Assembly (NCBI RefSeq): GCF_006149005.1
Contig: NZ_VBSL01000015.1
Location: forward strand, 62,001-126,000
Source of the DNA: Larkinella sp. C7
GTDB lineage: Bacteria > Bacteroidota > Bacteroidia > Cytophagales > Spirosomataceae
Length of the DNA stretch: 64,000 bases
Direction of reading: 5' to 3'
Made by a program: the position numbers and the translations under genes. Below the pieces are notes generated by a model. That model was given only the letters and a program-made list of their open reading frames with translations, was not told the DNA's origin and searched no databases. Shown here one piece after another: positions 42,461 to 51,498 of the stretch (positions are counted from its first letter, which is position 1; each line of letters begins with the position of its first letter).

Positions 42461-45400
42461 ATGATTAACCTCATAACCAAGAGCATTACGAAACTCTTCG
42501 GTACCAAGTCAGATCGGGATATGCGCGACCTGCTCCCGTATGTCGACAAGGTGAACGCCGAGTTTCAGAAATTACAGTCTTTATCCAACGACGAACTCCG
42601 GAATGTGACCACTGAGCTGAAGCAGATCATCGCGCAGCGGTTGCAGCCTATCGATACCCAGCTAGCCGATCTTCACCAGCAGGTTACAGACCAGCCCGAT
42701 ATGGACGTCGATGCCAAACAACGCATCTTCAACCAGGTCGACAAGCTGGAAACCGACCGGAACAAGGAGCTGGAAGTGGTGTTGCTCGATATTCTCCCAC
42801 AAGCGTTTGCCGTCGTGAAAGAAACCGCCAAGCGGTTCAAAGAAAACGAACAACTGGAAGTAACGGCCACGGAGTTCGACCGTGAATTTGCTACCCGCAA
42901 AAAACACATTACCATTCAGGGCGACAAAGCCTATTGGGCCAATAGCTGGGATGCGGCCGGAACGCTCGTGAAGTGGGATATGGTTCACTACGATGTGCAG
43001 ATCATCGGGGGGACGGTTTTGCACCAGGGAAAAATTTCGGAAATGGCCACCGGGGAAGGAAAAACGCTGGTCGCTACCTTCCCGGCTTATCTGAACGCCC
43101 TCGCCGGACGCGGGGTCCACATCGTAACGGTTAACGATTACCTGGCCAAACGCGACTCCGAGTGGATGGCGCCTTTGTTCGAATTCCACGGCATGCGCGT
43201 CGATTGCATCGATAAGCACCAACCCAATTCCTTCTCGCGGAAACAGGCCTATCTGGCCGATATTACGTACGGTACCAACAACGAATTTGGTTTCGATTAC
43301 CTGCGCGACAACATGGCGCGCGGTACCGACGAGCTGGTTCAGCGCAAACACCACTACGCAATGGTCGATGAGGTCGATTCGGTGTTGATCGATGACGCCC
43401 GGACGCCGTTGATTATTTCCGGCCCGGTGCCGCGCGGTGACGAACAGGATTTTGCCGAACTGAAACCGCGCGTGGCCCGCGTGGCCGAGGTGCAGCGGAA
43501 ACTGGTGCAGGACTTTCTGAACGAAGCGAAGAAAAAAATTGCCGCCGGTGACGAAAAAGAAGGCGGTCTGGCCCTCTTCCGCGCCCACCGCGGTCTGCCC
43601 AAATACAAACCGCTGATCAAATACCTCAGCGAAACCGGTATCAAGGCGGTTTTGCAGAAAACCGAGTCGATTTACCTGGCTGAAAACCAGAAGCTGATGC
43701 CCGAAGCCGACAAACCGTTGTATTTCACGATCGACGAGCGGCACAACAGCATCGACCTGACAGAAAAAGGCATCGACTACATCACCGGTTCCGGCGAAGA
43801 TCCCAACTTCTTCATCCTGCCCGACTTGTCCATCGATATCAACAACATCGAGAAAAGCACGGAACTGGATGAGAAGGAAAAGATTCTCCACAAAGAAGCG
43901 CTGATTCGCGATTATTCGGTCAAAACCCAGCGGATCAATACCGTCAACCAGTTGCTGAAAGCGTATAGTCTATTCGAAATCAACGTCGATTACGTCATCA
44001 TGGATGGCAAGATCAAGATTGTGGATGAGCAGACGGGCCGGATCATGGAAGGTCGGCGGTGGTCGGACGGTTTACACCAGGCCGTTGAAGCCAAGGAAGG
44101 CGTCAAAGTAGAAGACGCTACCCAGACCTACGCGACGGTTACGCTCCAGAATTATTTCCGGATGTATCACAAGCTGGCCGGGATGACCGGTACGGCCGAA
44201 ACCGAAGCGTCGGAATTCTGGACGATCTACAAACTGGACGTGGTGGTGATTCCAACGAACCGGAATATCGTTCGGAAAGATGAAGAAGATAAAGTTTACC
44301 GTTCGGTTCGGGAAAAATACAACGCGGTGGTCGATGAGATCGTCGCACTCGTTGAAAAAGGCCGCCCGGTGCTGGTCGGTACAACCTCGGTTGAAAACTC
44401 GGAGTTGTTAAGCCGGATGCTGTCGCTGCGCAAAATTGCGCACCAGGTTCTGAACGCCAAGCAACACCAGCGGGAAGCCGAAATCGTGGCCGAAGCCGGA
44501 AAACCGGGAACCGTAACGATTGCCACCAACATGGCCGGTCGGGGAACGGACATCAAGCTGACGCCAGAGTCACGCGCTGCGGGCGGTTTGGCGATTGTTG
44601 GTACGGAACGGCACGAATCCCGGCGCGTCGACCGCCAGTTGCGCGGTCGGTCGGGTCGTCAGGGCGATCCCGGAACCACGCAGTTCTTTGTGTCGCTGGA
44701 AGACAGCCTGATGCGGCTTTTCGGCTCCGACCGAATTGCCAAAGTGATGGACCGGATGGGTCTGGAAGAAGGTGAAGTGATTCAGCACTCGATGATTACG
44801 AAATCCATCGAACGGGCGCAGAAGAAGGTTGAAGAAAACAACTTCGGGATTCGGAAGCGGTTGCTGGAATACGATGACGTGATGAACTACCAACGCGAGG
44901 CCATCTACAAACGCCGTCGGAACGCGCTGTTTGGCGACCGGCTGGCGCTGGACATTGCCAACACGATGTATGACGTCTGCGAAGATCTGGCCAACAACAC
45001 CGAAGGCAACTACGACGAACTGGCCCTGCAAACGCTGACGGCACTCGGTTTTGAGATCAGCATGAGCCGCGAAGAGTTCAGTCGGCTAAAACCGAAGGAC
45101 CTGGCGCAAAAGCTGTACGAAGAAGCCGACAAGCACTACCACGAAAAAAACAACGCCATTCGGCAGAAAGCGCAGCCGGTTCTGCAATCCATTCTGGCCG
45201 AGCGGGGTGCCACCATTCAGGACATTGTGGTGCCGTTCTCCGACGGTCTGCGCGAACTGACGGTGGTCAACAACCTCCGCCGAACCGTTGAAACGGAAGG
45301 TCGCGAGTTGATCACGGAAATGGAAAAAGCGGTTTCGCTCTCCATCATCGATCAGGAATGGAAAGAACACCTGCGCGAAATGGACGACCTGAAGCAGTCG

Positions 45401-45835
45401 GTACAGAACGCGGTTTTCGAACAGAAAGACCCATTGCTGGTCTATAAATTTGAGTCGGTCGAGTTGTTCAAGCGGTTTTTAAGCAAGGTCAATTTCGACA
45501 CGATCAGTTTCCTGACGAAAACCGATATTCCGGGTCAGGAAGCCGAAGAGGTGCAGCAGGAAGTGCGGCAGGCGCCCAAAAACCCGCGTCCGGAACCGCA
45601 GCCGGAACTGCACACCAACAAAGAAGATCACGAAGAACCCGTAGCGGGCGGCCCCGAAGAATACGCCCGCAAGATGGCGACGGCGGAGAAACAGGCACCG
45701 GTTCGGGCCGTCAAAATTGCCAACCGCAACGAGAAAGTGAGCGTTCAGTACATGGACGGCACCATCAAGCGGGATGTCAAATACAAAGTGGTCGAAAACG
45801 ACGTGCAAAGTGGCCGGGCGGTTTTGATTGAGTAA
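42461..45835 (+). CDS. secA: Preprotein translocase ATPase SecA
   Basis: Motor of the Sec export pathway, 1124 aa, much longer than the roughly 900 aa of Escherichia coli SecA, as is usual in Bacteroidota, mainly through inserts in the first third. Walker A is ATGEGKT (GEGKT at 198-202), followed by VTVNDYLAKRDSEWM, the DEVDS Walker B segment, and the helicase motifs ATNMAGRGTDIKL and RGRSGRQGDPG. The helical scaffold domain ends near residue 1030. The C-terminus ends in SGRAVLIE and has no CxCx8CH/C zinc motif for SecB or lipid binding. It is a separate unit downstream of a small unknown gene. Confidence 0.98.
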   Translation: MINLITKSITKLFGTKSDRDMRDLLPYVDKVNAEFQKLQSLSNDELRNVTTELKQIIAQRLQPIDTQLADLHQQVTDQPDMDVDAKQRIFNQVDKLETDRNKELEVVLLDILPQAFAVVKETAKRFKENEQLEVTATEFDREFATRKKHITIQGDKAYWANSWDAAGTLVKWDMVHYDVQIIGGTVLHQGKISEMATGEGKTLVATFPAYLNALAGRGVHIVTVNDYLAKRDSEWMAPLFEFHGMRVDCIDKHQPNSFSRKQAYLADITYGTNNEFGFDYLRDNMARGTDELVQRKHHYAMVDEVDSVLIDDARTPLIISGPVPRGDEQDFAELKPRVARVAEVQRKLVQDFLNEAKKKIAAGDEKEGGLALFRAHRGLPKYKPLIKYLSETGIKAVLQKTESIYLAENQKLMPEADKPLYFTIDERHNSIDLTEKGIDYITGSGEDPNFFILPDLSIDINNIEKSTELDEKEKILHKEALIRDYSVKTQRINTVNQLLKAYSLFEINVDYVIMDGKIKIVDEQTGRIMEGRRWSDGLHQAVEAKEGVKVEDATQTYATVTLQNYFRMYHKLAGMTGTAETEASEFWTIYKLDVVVIPTNRNIVRKDEEDKVYRSVREKYNAVVDEIVALVEKGRPVLVGTTSVENSELLSRMLSLRKIAHQVLNAKQHQREAEIVAEAGKPGTVTIATNMAGRGTDIKLTPESRAAGGLAIVGTERHESRRVDRQLRGRSGRQGDPGTTQFFVSLEDSLMRLFGSDRIAKVMDRMGLEEGEVIQHSMITKSIERAQKKVEENNFGIRKRLLEYDDVMNYQREAIYKRRRNALFGDRLALDIANTMYDVCEDLANNTEGNYDELALQTLTALGFEISMSREEFSRLKPKDLAQKLYEEADKHYHEKNNAIRQKAQPVLQSILAERGATIQDIVVPFSDGLRELTVVNNLRRTVETEGRELITEMEKAVSLSIIDQEWKEHLREMDDLKQSVQNAVFEQKDPLLVYKFESVELFKRFLSKVNFDTISFLTKTDIPGQEAEEVQQEVRQAPKNPRPEPQPELHTNKEDHEEPVAGGPEEYARKMATAEKQAPVRAVKIANRNEKVSVQYMDGTIKRDVKYKVVENDVQSGRAVLIE

Positions 45836-45837
45836 AA

Positions 45838-45927
45838 GTTTTCAGTATTCGGTTTTCAGTGGCTGACGCGTTCTAAGTATGCGTCAGCCACCGTAAACTG
45901 AATACTGAATACCGTAAATCTGAAAAC
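45838..45927. repeat. Intergenic palindrome G, nested stems
   Basis: The inner stem GTGGCTGACGC (45859-45869) with 45881-45891 is a perfect 11 bp around an 11-nt loop. The outer GTTTTCAG (45838-45845) pairs with CTGAAAAC (45920-45927), with diverged TTTACGG/TATTCAG words in between. GTGGCTGACGCGTTCT (45859-45874) is shared with palindrome D. The element fills the whole gap from the secA stop (45835) to the next start (45929). Confidence 0.88.
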
Positions 45928-45928
45928 C

Positions 45929-46510
45929 ATGTTAATCCAGCCAAAACCGTATTACACCCCGGAAAACTATCTGGAACTTGAACGCAAAGCCGCGTACAAG
46001 AGCGAATATTTCAAAGGTGAGATATTTGCGATGGCAGGTGCATCCCGCAATCACAATCGGATTAAGGAAAATCTGTCGATTGGAATAGGTTCCTATTTGA
46101 AAGGAAAACGCTGTCAGAGTTTTTCATCCGACATGCGGCTTCACATTCCTTCGAACTCACTGTATACGTATCCTGATCTTGTCATTGTCTGCGGAGAACC
46201 GGAACTGCTGGATTCTACATTTGATACGCTCTTGAATCCCACCATACTCGTTGAAGTTTTGTCGGAAAGCACAAAGGACTACGACCGGGGTGGAAAATTC
46301 ATGTTGTACCGCAACATTCCCACTTTTCAGGAATACATTCTGGTCGATTCCGAACAGATTCGGGTAGAAGCCTGGTATAAACCGGAAAACGGCTTCTGGA
46401 CGTTGCGGAAGGAAACCGGCGCGGTGGACGACTCCCTGACCATTCAGACGCTCGATCTGACCCTTTCGCTGCGGGACATTTACGAACAAACCGTTGGCTT
46501 GCTGAGTTAA
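45929..46510 (+). CDS. Uma2-family putative endonuclease (DUF820)
   Basis: A protein of 193 aa with the restriction-endonuclease-like core of the Uma2 family, common in Cyanobacteria and in some Bacteroidota. The presumed PD-(D/E)xK residues are in YPDLVIVCG and [10 protein letters not shown], followed by [20 protein letters not shown]. The N-terminal part has the typical [20 protein letters not shown] and a histidine in SRNHNRI. The biological role is unknown; many copies are suspected to be mobile or selfish. Here it is directly preceded by palindrome G. No toxin-antitoxin partner is visible. Confidence 0.88.
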   Translation: MLIQPKPYYTPENYLELERKAAYKSEYFKGEIFAMAGASRNHNRIKENLSIGIGSYLKGKRCQSFSSDMRLHIPSNSLYTYPDLVIVCGEPELLDSTFDTLLNPTILVEVLSESTKDYDRGGKFMLYRNIPTFQEYILVDSEQIRVEAWYKPENGFWTLRKETGAVDDSLTIQTLDLTLSLRDIYEQTVGLLS

Positions 46511-46606
46511 GCATACCGCAGGATGAACCCGTTTCAGGGGCAAATTCGTGTAGTTACAATAAACTTTTAAAATATTTTACAAAACCAATAAAGAAAGAAA
46601 GATTTT

Positions 46607-46634
46607 GTAGTATTGTTCCAATTTTCAATACTAC
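46607..46634. repeat. Inverted repeat between Uma2 and KAS III genes
   Basis: GTAGTATTG (46607-46615) and CAATACTAC (46626-46634) form a 9-bp perfect stem with a 10-nt loop in the 190-bp gap. It could be a weak terminator or an operator; there is no clear T tract. Confidence 0.45.
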
Positions 46635-46700
46635 GCTTTCCCGGAAATACTTAATTTTCGGTGTGGAATCACTAAAGTTGATTCCCTTCTTTACTTTCGT

Positions 46701-47648
46701 ATGATGTATATTCATGCAGTTAGTCATTACTTTCCCAGCGAAGTAGTTGGCAACGAACACTTTACCCGGCTCAATGGATTATCGAGCGAGTGGATTACCG
46801 AACGTACCGGCATTCGGGAACGACGCAAAGCGGCACCCGACGAGAATACAAACACGATGGCCCTCGAAGCCGTCCGGCGGCTGTTCGACCAAACGGCGAT
46901 TGACCCTTCTCAAATAGACCTCATTGTAGGTGCGACCTATACGCCATACGATACCATCGTCACCCTGGCTCACGTTGTCCAGCACAATCTGGGTGTTCCC
47001 GATATTCCGGTCATTTCGGTATCGACGGCCTGCTCCTCGCTGATCAATGCCGTCGAGGTTGTTGAGGGATATTTTGCAATGAATAAAGCGACGCTGGCTG
47101 TAGTGGTGGTGTCGGAACACAATACCGCCTACAACAACGAGACGGATACCGTATCGGGACATTTGTGGGGCGATGGCGCGGCCGCTCTGCTGATCTCGAA
47201 AGAGCGGATCAGCGACGAAGACATGACGATTCACACGATCATCACGGGCGGAGCGGCCACCAGCGGCAAAGCAACAACCGGCGTGATGCTGAAACCGCTC
47301 GAGCAGGGCGTCCTGATGCCCCACGGGCGTGACGTCTTCATCAATGCCTGTCTCTATATGCCCAAAGTCAGTTTGCAGGTACTGGAGAAACACAACCTGA
47401 CCATCGACGATGTGGATTACCTGATTCCGCACCAGGCCAATCTGCGCATCAGTCTGAACGTTATCAATACCCTCAAACTCCCCGAAACGAAGCTGCTTTC
47501 CAACATTCAGAAACTAGGGAATACCGGCTGTGCCGGTTGCGCCATCGCGCTATCCGAAAACCGGGCTCTATTCAAAAAAGGGCAAAACATTGTGCTGACC
47601 GTCTTCGGAGGAGGCTACTCGTTCGGCGCCATGCTGGTGGAAGTGTAG
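46701..47648 (+). CDS. 3-oxoacyl-ACP synthase III-like enzyme (KAS III, FabH family)
   Basis: Thiolase-fold condensing enzyme of 315 aa. Catalytic Cys111 lies in VSTACSSLINAV, the catalytic histidine in LIPHQANLRI, and the asparagine in KLGNTGCAGCAIAL, where housekeeping FabH usually has GNTSAAS. The oxyanion/Gly-rich end is VLTVFGGGYSFGAML. It stands alone, without the fabD, fabG or acpP genes that mark the housekeeping copy. It may therefore be a second KAS III for specialised acyl chains; this is inference. Housekeeping FabH remains possible. Confidence 0.88.
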   Translation: MMYIHAVSHYFPSEVVGNEHFTRLNGLSSEWITERTGIRERRKAAPDENTNTMALEAVRRLFDQTAIDPSQIDLIVGATYTPYDTIVTLAHVVQHNLGVPDIPVISVSTACSSLINAVEVVEGYFAMNKATLAVVVVSEHNTAYNNETDTVSGHLWGDGAAALLISKERISDEDMTIHTIITGGAATSGKATTGVMLKPLEQGVLMPHGRDVFINACLYMPKVSLQVLEKHNLTIDDVDYLIPHQANLRISLNVINTLKLPETKLLSNIQKLGNTGCAGCAIALSENRALFKKGQNIVLTVFGGGYSFGAMLVEV

Positions 47649-47654
47649 TAAAGC

Positions 47655-47746
47655 AATGATGAATTATAAATGATGAACGATGAATGGAAAAGAGGCTAAG
47701 CGCATCTAATTTTCCATTCATCGTTCATCATTTATAATTCATCATT
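47655..47746. repeat. Intergenic palindrome H (36-bp perfect stem)
   Basis: 47655-47690 and 47711-47746 are perfect reverse complements over 36 bp, with a 20-nt loop containing GAGGCTAAGCGCATCT. The arms are made of GATGAA/GATGAAC/AATGATGAA words. It fills the gap between the convergent KAS III and M1 peptidase genes (stops at 47648 and 47754). Neither side has a T tract. Confidence 0.93.
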
Positions 47747-47753
47747 CCCTCTC

Positions 47754-49727
47754 CTAATTCGCCGTTGAAGACGACGGCGCGGAGGTGTTTTTCCAGGTAT
47801 TGTTCCGTGGATTGATATCCGGCAGTTGTTCATCCGGGTCGATGGTGACCGAGCGAATGGGAGCAGTGGTCGGTTGTTTGAAACTCCAGGTACCACCGCG
47901 CTGCCAGATTTCGACCGGTAGATTGACCCGTGTTTTCTTTCCGCCCACTTCTTCTACTTCAATAATAACCGGCATGGCCCACTTTTCCAGGTTTTCGATG
48001 GTGATTACCGAGCCTTTTTGCGGGTCCTGCTCCACATACCGGACGTCTTTCACCGACTGATCCAGCTTCCAGTTTTCGTAAAAATACCCGCGCCAGAACC
48101 AGCCCAAATCTTCGCCGGACGCATCCTCCATCGTTCGAAAAAAATCATAGGGTGTCGGGTGCTTAAAGGCCCAGCGGTGTACGTAGGTTTTGAAGGCGTA
48201 ATCGAAGCGCTTCGGCCCCAGCACCACATCACGCAGCAGTTTCAGACCCATGCCCGGTTTGTAATACCCCATAATGCCCAGGCTCATCGGTTGCAGCACA
48301 TCAGGGGTGGTCATAATCGGCTCGTCGATGTTGAACAAGGCCGGTGCAATGTCGTGCATCGTTCCTTTCGGGCGGTTATATTCCCCCTTGTTGAATTTTT
48401 CAGTGGAGAGCATATTGATGAAGGTGTCGAACCCTTCGTCCATCCAGGCAAACTTCCGCTCGTTGTTGCCCACGATCATCGGGAACCAGTTATGCCCGAA
48501 TTCATGGTCGGTAACGCCCCAGAGGGCATCTTTCCGGTCGCGCCGGTCGCAGAAGATAATACCGGGATACTCCATTCCGCCCACAATACCGGCGACGTTG
48601 GTAGCGACCGGATACGAGTACTCAAAGAGGTAATCCGAATAAAACTCAATACTGCCTTTGACGTATTCCGTCGAACGGTTCCAGGAATCGTCGGTGGCGC
48701 TTTCAACGGGGTAGACCGACATAGCCAAAGCTTTTTTTCCACTCGGCAGATTGATCCGGGCCGCATCCCACACAAACGCTTTTGAGGTTGCCCAGGCCAC
48801 ATCCCGGGCGTTCTGGCAGCGGAACCGCCACGTCAGCCGACCCGTTTGCTTCGGTCGGCTTTGCGGGTCGTTCACCTCGTCTTTCGACCGCAACAAGACG
48901 GTTTTGTCACTGTTCCGGGCCTGCGTCATTCGTCGCTGCTGATCGGACGTCAACACTTCCTGCGCGTTCAGCAACTCGCCGGAACCGACCACGATGTGAT
49001 TCCAGGGCACGTCGATGGCGTATTCGTAATCCCCGTATTCCAGGTAAAACTCCCCGGCCCCGAGATAGGGCAGCACATTCCAGCCTTCGATGTCGTCATA
49101 TACACACATCCGCGGATACCACTGCGCCATTTCGTAAATCAACCCATTCCGGGTCGGCTGCGTACCCATGCGGTCGGAACCGTAGGCCGGAATTTTGAAG
49201 GCATACTCAATTTTGATTTTCACCACATCGCCACCGGGTTTCAGCGGTTCGGCCAGCCGCACCTGCATCCGCGTGTCGGTAATCAGATAATCGACGGTTT
49301 TGGTTTTGCCCTGATCGATCGTGACGGACTGAATGGCATACCCGCCGGAGAAGCCGGCATTTCCGTAGCGGCCACCGCGCAAGGGCGTCGTTTTGGCGGC
49401 CCGGGACGTGTCCGAAAACGCGTTCTGATCGAGCTGAAGCCAGAGGAACGGCAACGTTTCGGGGCTGTTGTTTTTGTAGGTAATTTCGACTTCTCCGCTC
49501 AGGACGTTTTTCTCGTCGTCCAGACGAACATTGATTTTGTAATCGGCCCGGTTTTGCCAGTAGCGCGGACCGGGCGCTCCACTTCCAGCGCGGTAATCGT
49601 TTCCGGGCTGCATGTTGAATAGCGGATGAAAGAGTTCGTGGGCGTCGTAGGTTGAATTTGTCTTCGACTGGGCATGGACTTCTGCAATCGAAATCAGGAT
49701 GCCAATAAAAAAAAAGAGTTTGTTCAT
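47754..49727 (-). CDS. M1-family zinc metallopeptidase, exported
   Basis: A protein of 657 aa. The open frame extends upstream to 49973, but the ATG at 49727 gives a signal peptide ([20 protein letters not shown]) and avoids the overlap with the next gene, so it is preferred. The gluzincin site is complete: His408, Glu409 and His412 in HEFGHNW, and the third ligand Glu431 in WMDEGFDTF. The substrate-recognition loop reads GGMEYPG (383-389), where classical aminopeptidases have GAMEN. It probably trims peptides in the periplasm or at the surface. It lies 95 bp after a membrane-protein gene on the same strand. Confidence 0.93.
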   Translation of the reverse strand: MNKLFFFIGILISIAEVHAQSKTNSTYDAHELFHPLFNMQPGNDYRAGSGAPGPRYWQNRADYKINVRLDDEKNVLSGEVEITYKNNSPETLPFLWLQLDQNAFSDTSRAAKTTPLRGGRYGNAGFSGGYAIQSVTIDQGKTKTVDYLITDTRMQVRLAEPLKPGGDVVKIKIEYAFKIPAYGSDRMGTQPTRNGLIYEMAQWYPRMCVYDDIEGWNVLPYLGAGEFYLEYGDYEYAIDVPWNHIVVGSGELLNAQEVLTSDQQRRMTQARNSDKTVLLRSKDEVNDPQSRPKQTGRLTWRFRCQNARDVAWATSKAFVWDAARINLPSGKKALAMSVYPVESATDDSWNRSTEYVKGSIEFYSDYLFEYSYPVATNVAGIVGGMEYPGIIFCDRRDRKDALWGVTDHEFGHNWFPMIVGNNERKFAWMDEGFDTFINMLSTEKFNKGEYNRPKGTMHDIAPALFNIDEPIMTTPDVLQPMSLGIMGYYKPGMGLKLLRDVVLGPKRFDYAFKTYVHRWAFKHPTPYDFFRTMEDASGEDLGWFWRGYFYENWKLDQSVKDVRYVEQDPQKGSVITIENLEKWAMPVIIEVEEVGGKKTRVNLPVEIWQRGGTWSFKQPTTAPIRSVTIDPDEQLPDINPRNNTWKNTSAPSSSTAN

Positions 49728-49821
49728 GAAGTTGATTCGAATGTGTTCCCGCCTTTCGCAGGAACACGGGGTAATAGATAGTAACGAAACGAGGGCCACG
49801 ATCCTGTTGCACTTTCCGATA

Positions 49822-51498
49822 TTAATTCTCCAGCAAGGCCGAAACCGTCGGTGGTTTCGACAGCAATTCCGGGCGAACCAGCAAATAGCTGCCCGGCTCG
49901 GGGGCTTCCAGACGAACAAACTGACTGGCATCCTCTCCTGACATGAAGGCGGCAAAACCGCGATCGCCGGCAAAATACGCTTGCATATCTTTCGTCATCA
50001 GGATGAAATTGACATGATTCTCGTTTAAAAACTGTCCAAAGTTGGTATTGGGTTGGTAAAATTCTACCGGAATCCAGCGCGGTTTCTGTTCCTGGCTATA
50101 CAGAAACACCCGATACCAGTCCCGTTCCAGCGTTGATACCGGCCCGTTAATGGAAAGCGCCTGAATAAACCGGATGTTATCGGCCACCGGCGTAGGGCGG
50201 AGTTCTTCCTGCTGCCGGACAGTCTGGTAAATTACCCAGATCATCATCAGACTCGCCAGACTTCCCATCCAGACCGATGACTGAACGATGCGTAATTTGA
50301 TGTATCCCAACAGAAAAGCAACGATGATAATCAAGCCGAAGGCGTGGAAATACAGATAATGATTTCGCGGAAAAACCAGCACCACGGATGCTATCGAAGG
50401 GAAAAGCAAAATAAAAAGAGCCAGTTCCTTGCTGTTCAGCCGGATGGATTTGGTAGCCAGTCGCCGGAACGTGCCCGACAAATCGAGCAAACCAAATACA
50501 ACAATGACCAGCAAACCCAGTAACCACCATTTCCGGTAGGGCGAGTTCAGGTTCATCAAGGGTGTCTTAAAAAACAAACCGTTCAAAATTCGAAATTCCG
50601 CGGTCGCCGTGTTGACAACATTCGTCCATAAATGCCTCAAAACCAAGTCGGGATGAACAAAAAAAGCCGCACTCATCGACTTGACATCACTCCCGAACAC
50701 ATTGGCCACCAATTTGAACTGATCCGGAATCGGAATGTCGATGGGCCGGTTATTCCAGGTGTTGTAATTGATGCTGAAGTGCTGAACGAATGCGTCGAAA
50801 CTGCGGTTGGTGCCTTCCTGGTTCTGCCCTAAAGGATTACCAAACAGCAACCGCATAGCAATTACCAGCACAGCAAAGCTCAACAGGCCGGAAAAAGAAT
50901 TCAGGGTCAGCTCCCGGCTGCGGTATTTCCGGGGAAAATACGTTTCGATGGCCACGACAACCGCAGTCATCATGGAAATATAAAACTCCGGCCGAACATA
51001 GGAACATACGAGAGCCGTTAGGGCAGTAATCAGCAACACATTCCTCGTCGACCACTCCCAGGCCTGCACCACACACAAGCCTCCCATAATCAGACAGAGT
51101 GTAAAAGCCGAAATCCGGGGATCAAGCTGCACATTCAGGGCTGAAAACTGAAAGCAGAGCGCGCAGAAAAGACTGACGATAAATCCCGACTTCCGCAGGT
51201 AAAGATACAAAAACAGCAAGGACCCGGTCATGAGGATCAACAACCGCCAGTTGAGGTAAAACAAGACCAGGGTGTCATTGGTAAACGCCTGCAGGGCCTT
51301 CAGCCAGGCCGCGTAAAAGGATCCCCACTGCGCCAGATGGGGCGCAGGCGGAAAGGTGTAGGTCAGGCTGGAAGCCAGGTAAGTCATTTCGTCGCCGAAG
51401 GTTACATCATACCTTAACGGCAGGTCGTAGGTAAGCGCCAGACCGGAACCAATCATCAGGAAAATCCCCGTCAACGGCCACAGGAATCGATTTTTCAT
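49822..51498 (-). CDS. Polytopic membrane protein, GT-C glycosyltransferase-like
   Basis: Inner-membrane protein of 558 aa with about ten hydrophobic helices and a C-terminal soluble part. The first loop after helix 1 has an acidic pair in [12 protein letters not shown], as in GT-C enzymes of the ArnT/PMT type that use polyprenyl-phosphate sugars. The frame is open upstream to 51717, but the ATG at 51498 overlaps the stop of the preceding gene by 4 bp (ATGA), a common coupling signal, and gives a sensible N-terminus ([14 protein letters not shown]). It was not matched to a named family; glycosyl transfer is an inference from topology. Confidence 0.7.
   Translation of the reverse strand: MKNRFLWPLTGIFLMIGSGLALTYDLPLRYDVTFGDEMTYLASSLTYTFPPAPHLAQWGSFYAAWLKALQAFTNDTLVLFYLNWRLLILMTGSLLFLYLYLRKSGFIVSLFCALCFQFSALNVQLDPRISAFTLCLIMGGLCVVQAWEWSTRNVLLITALTALVCSYVRPEFYISMMTAVVVAIETYFPRKYRSRELTLNSFSGLLSFAVLVIAMRLLFGNPLGQNQEGTNRSFDAFVQHFSINYNTWNNRPIDIPIPDQFKLVANVFGSDVKSMSAAFFVHPDLVLRHLWTNVVNTATAEFRILNGLFFKTPLMNLNSPYRKWWLLGLLVIVVFGLLDLSGTFRRLATKSIRLNSKELALFILLFPSIASVVLVFPRNHYLYFHAFGLIIIVAFLLGYIKLRIVQSSVWMGSLASLMMIWVIYQTVRQQEELRPTPVADNIRFIQALSINGPVSTLERDWYRVFLYSQEQKPRWIPVEFYQPNTNFGQFLNENHVNFILMTKDMQAYFAGDRGFAAFMSGEDASQFVRLEAPEPGSYLLVRPELLSKPPTVSALLEN

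Noticed and set aside
42662-43891. A 409-codon minus-strand frame inside secA
   Set aside because: SecA is unambiguous on the plus strand, and the antisense translation shows no motif or signal.
46554-46760. A 68-codon minus-strand frame before the KAS III gene
   Set aside because: It overlaps the KAS III start, is AT-rich, and has no supporting features.
49728-49973. N-terminal extension of the M1 peptidase frame
   Set aside because: It overlaps the membrane-protein gene and precedes a clear signal peptide starting at 49727.
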